Source: CBDAQD01 sp965275905 (GTDB lineage Bacteria > Pseudomonadota > Alphaproteobacteria > Rhizobiales > JAJFHC01). Taken from it: a DNA stretch of 64,000 nucleotides. Below the pieces are notes generated by a model. It saw only the letters and a program-made list of their open reading frames with translations, was not told the origin of the DNA and did no database searches. The position numbers were made by a program, and so were the translations under genes. The stretch lies in NCBI GenBank assembly GCA_965275905.1, contig CBDHYJ010000008.1:32811-96810 (forward strand). The letters run 5' to 3'. Positions 62,072 to 64,000 of this stretch are shown here, piece after piece (the stretch's first letter is position 1; each line of letters begins with the position of its first letter).

Positions 62072-63754
62072 CTAGAACAGGCCGACGACAGCGCCGTCGT
62101 CGTCAACGCCAATGCCTTCGGCCGCAGGTTTTCTTGGCAGGCCGGGCATGGTCATGATGTCACCGCAAATGGCGACAACGAACTCCGCCCCCGCCGACAG
62201 CCTGATCTCGCGCACGGGCACGACGTGGCCGGTCGGCGCGCCTTTCAGGTTCGGGTCGGTGGAAAAGCTGTATTGCGTCTTGGCCATGCAGACCGGGAAC
62301 CGGCCGTATCCGGCGTCTTCGAACTGCTTGTACTGATCCCGCACCTTCTGGTCGGCGATAATGTCGTCGGCGTGATAGATGTTTTGCGCGATGCGGCGCG
62401 TCTTTTCCCACAAACCGGTCGCGTCGTCATAGAGCGGCCTGAACCGGCTCTCGCCGGCTTCCGCGATTTGCACCACGGCATGTGCCAGACCTTCGGTCCC
62501 CGCACCGCCGTCTGCCCAGTGCGTGCACATGTGCGCCTCAATGCCGAAGTCGCGGCAATAGATTCCGACTTCCTCGATCTCGGCGTCCGTGTCGGCCGAG
62601 AACCGGTTGACCGCCACGGTGACCGGCACACCAAACTGTCCGACGTTGCGGATGTGGCGGCCGAGGTTGACGAGACCGGCCTTGACGGCTTCGGTGTCCT
62701 CGGCGTCGAGATCTTCCCTGGCGACACCGCCATGCATCTTGAGAGCGCGGATGGTCGCGACGATGACAACCGCGTCCGGTTTGAGATCTGCCTTGCGGCA
62801 CTTGATATCGAAGAACTTCTCGGCGCCGAGATCCGCTCCAAAGCCCGCCTCGGTGACCACATAATCAGACAGCTTGAGCGCCAGTCTTGTTGCCATGACC
62901 GAGTTGCAGCCATGCGCGATATTGGCGAACGGGCCGCCGTGGATAAAGGCGGGATTTTTCTCGAGCGTCTGAACGAGGTTGGGCATGAGCGCGTCCCTGA
63001 GCAGGACGGTCATGGCGCCTGAAGCGTTAAGGTCGCGCGCCGTCACCGGGCTCTTGTCCAGACTGTAACCGACCACGATGTTGCCCAGACGGCGCTCCAG
63101 GTCGGCGAGATCGGTCGCGAGACACAGGATCGCCATGATTTCCGAGGCGACCGTGATGTCGTATCCGGTCTGACGCGGAAAGCCGTTGGCGACACCGCCC
63201 AGGGATGCGACCAGATCCCGGAGCGCGCGGTCGTTCATGTCGACAACGCGACGCCATGAAATCCTGCGCGCATCAAGCTTCAGCGCATTGCCCCAATAGA
63301 TATGGTTGTCCAGCATGGCGGCCAGCAGATTGTGAGCCGCCGAGATCGCGTGGAAGTCTCCCGTGAAGTGGAGGTTGATGTCCTCCATCGGAACGACCTG
63401 GGCGTAACCGCCGCCGGCCGCGCCGCCTTTCATGCCGAAACAGGGCCCGAGGCTTGGTTCGCGGAGGCAGATCGCCGCATTCCGGCCGATCCTGTTGAGT
63501 GCGTCACCGAGACCGACGGTCGTCGTGGTCTTGCCTTCGCCGGCCGGGGTCGGCGTCATGGCTGTGACCAGGACAAGTTTTCCGTCGGGACGGTCCCTCA
63601 GGCCGCTGATGAAATCCAGATCGATTTTGGCCTTGGTCCGCCCGTGAGGCACAACCGCGTCCTCGGGAATGCCGAGCTTTGCTCCGATCTGCGAGATCGG
63701 CTGCATTTCTGCGGCGCGGGCGATTTCGATATCGCTTTGCTGTGTTGCGGACAT
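62072..63754 (-). CDS. fhs: Formate--tetrahydrofolate ligase
   Basis: A 560-residue ligase that makes 10-formyl-THF from formate, THF and ATP. The P-loop VTAMTPTPAGEGKTTTTVGLGDAL near residue 65 and RKEPSLGP-like LREPSLGPCFGMKGGAAGGGYAQVVPMEDINLHFTGD are unmistakable. It matches the usual length. Together with the upstream dimethylglycine dehydrogenase-like gene it supports one-carbon metabolism. Confidence 0.96.
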   Translation of the reverse strand: MSATQQSDIEIARAAEMQPISQIGAKLGIPEDAVVPHGRTKAKIDLDFISGLRDRPDGKLVLVTAMTPTPAGEGKTTTTVGLGDALNRIGRNAAICLREPSLGPCFGMKGGAAGGGYAQVVPMEDINLHFTGDFHAISAAHNLLAAMLDNHIYWGNALKLDARRISWRRVVDMNDRALRDLVASLGGVANGFPRQTGYDITVASEIMAILCLATDLADLERRLGNIVVGYSLDKSPVTARDLNASGAMTVLLRDALMPNLVQTLEKNPAFIHGGPFANIAHGCNSVMATRLALKLSDYVVTEAGFGADLGAEKFFDIKCRKADLKPDAVVIVATIRALKMHGGVAREDLDAEDTEAVKAGLVNLGRHIRNVGQFGVPVTVAVNRFSADTDAEIEEVGIYCRDFGIEAHMCTHWADGGAGTEGLAHAVVQIAEAGESRFRPLYDDATGLWEKTRRIAQNIYHADDIIADQKVRDQYKQFEDAGYGRFPVCMAKTQYSFSTDPNLKGAPTGHVVPVREIRLSAGAEFVVAICGDIMTMPGLPRKPAAEGIGVDDDGAVVGLF

Positions 63755-63874
63755 ACCCTGTTCCTCGGTCAGTGCGCGTTCATGGCAATCTGGTCGAACC
63801 GGCCGCGCATGACGGGGCCGGAACCGACATCTTGCCCCCGGAACCGACGGAATACGCCGACCGGTCCGGTCTTA

Positions 63875-64000
63875 TCAGCCGGCGTCGGCGACGTATCCCG
63901 CAGCTTCGATACCCGCGATGGCACAGGCTTCGTCATTGTCAGACGTATCCCCGGTTATACCGACCGCTCCGATGACCGCACCCGCCTTCGACCGGATCAG
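63875..64000 (-). CDS. HbpS/GlcG-family heme-binding protein, C-terminal fragment (partial)
   Basis: The last 41 residues of a gene that starts beyond the window. AVIGAVGITGDTSDNDEACAIAGIEAAGYVAD is the conserved C-terminus of the GlcG/HbpS (DUF336) family, small proteins that bind haem or corrinoids and often sit in glycolate or organic-acid operons. The stop is at 63875-63877. A GACCGG-T-CCGGTC palindrome lies just beyond it (63859-63871). Confidence 0.8.
   Translation of the reverse strand: MIRSKAGAVIGAVGITGDTSDNDEACAIAGIEAAGYVADAG

Noticed and set aside
63818..63871. CCGGAACCGAC direct repeats and a GACCGG-T-CCGGTC palindrome near the window end
   Set aside because: Short and GC-rich in a GC-rich genome; no T-run and no regulator context, so probably chance or a weak hairpin.
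1..64000. tRNA, rRNA, CRISPR array, insertion sequence, prophage or attachment site
   Set aside because: I looked for cloverleaf-like repeats, spaced direct repeats, transposase or integrase motifs and terminal inverted repeats and saw none; a tRNAscan or ISfinder search would be decisive.

Overview
The window reads as chromosomal DNA of a free-living, probably marine, alphaproteobacterium, most likely Hyphomicrobiales-like. This is inferred, not computed: it has uniformly high GC with many GTG/TTG starts, an FnrL/cbb3 respiration block, sulfolactate and methylated-glycine catabolism genes, and a polyprenyl synthase - mtgA - rpmF neighbourhood. Genes lie in short operons on both strands. I see no phage, IS element, CRISPR array, rRNA or tRNA. 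The one base-composition outlier is an AT-rich island around 43.2-45.1 kb.

Layout. 0-5.2 kb: a GntR/HutC regulator divergent from suyA-suyB-slcC-comC, a complete 3-sulfolactate racemisation and sulfo-lyase cassette. 5.3-8.1 kb: a large MscS-type channel, then a MerR regulator with an atypical short-chain dehydrogenase. 8.2-17.7 kb: a GntR regulator with two winged helices, a polyamine-type ABC importer, a family-1 glycosyltransferase, two sister cupins and an aldehyde dehydrogenase; then a MarR regulator behind a striking palindrome and a GFA enzyme. 18-30.3 kb: a microoxic block (hemN, fnrL, universal stress protein, hemerythrin, ccoNOQP-GHIS) with three FNR boxes. In this block hemN, ccoG and ccoI carry apparent single-base insertions, more than ten of them in the 3' end of ccoG. 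30.3-43 kb: mixed genes, including a methyltransferase, extensin-like protein, saccharopine-dehydrogenase-like enzyme with Lrp regulator, rhodanese, EEP phosphatase, macrodomain protein, agmatinase-family enzyme, TIR-like membrane protein, Lys-rich protein, RidA, a SigZ-CadI pair and a PGM1-like peptide ligase. 43.4-45.1 kb: an AT-rich TPR gene. 45.2-48.9 kb: a RidA - D-amino-acid dehydrogenase - racemase operon divergent from a RimK-like ATP-grasp ligase. 49-58.3 kb: ispG, polyprenyl synthase, mtgA, a polar-amino-acid ABC transporter, MltB, rpmF and marC. 58.4-64 kb: a dimethylglycine/sarcosine dehydrogenase-like protein, MORN protein, DUF3291 protein, fhs and a partial HbpS/GlcG gene.

How the genes work together. 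The sulfolactate cassette should interconvert (S)- and (R)-sulfolactate and cleave the latter to pyruvate and sulfite. The 9-17 kb operon imports a cationic or polyamine-like solute and oxidises an aldehyde, with an unexplained glycosylation step; it is my best candidate for an undescribed pathway. FnrL probably controls hemN, the stress protein and the cbb3 oxidase under low oxygen. The dimethylglycine dehydrogenase-like enzyme and Fhs both feed one-carbon units to tetrahydrofolate. The frameshifts in the microoxic block are nearly all +1 insertions that leave the encoded protein otherwise intact, so consensus error is the first hypothesis and gene decay the second.
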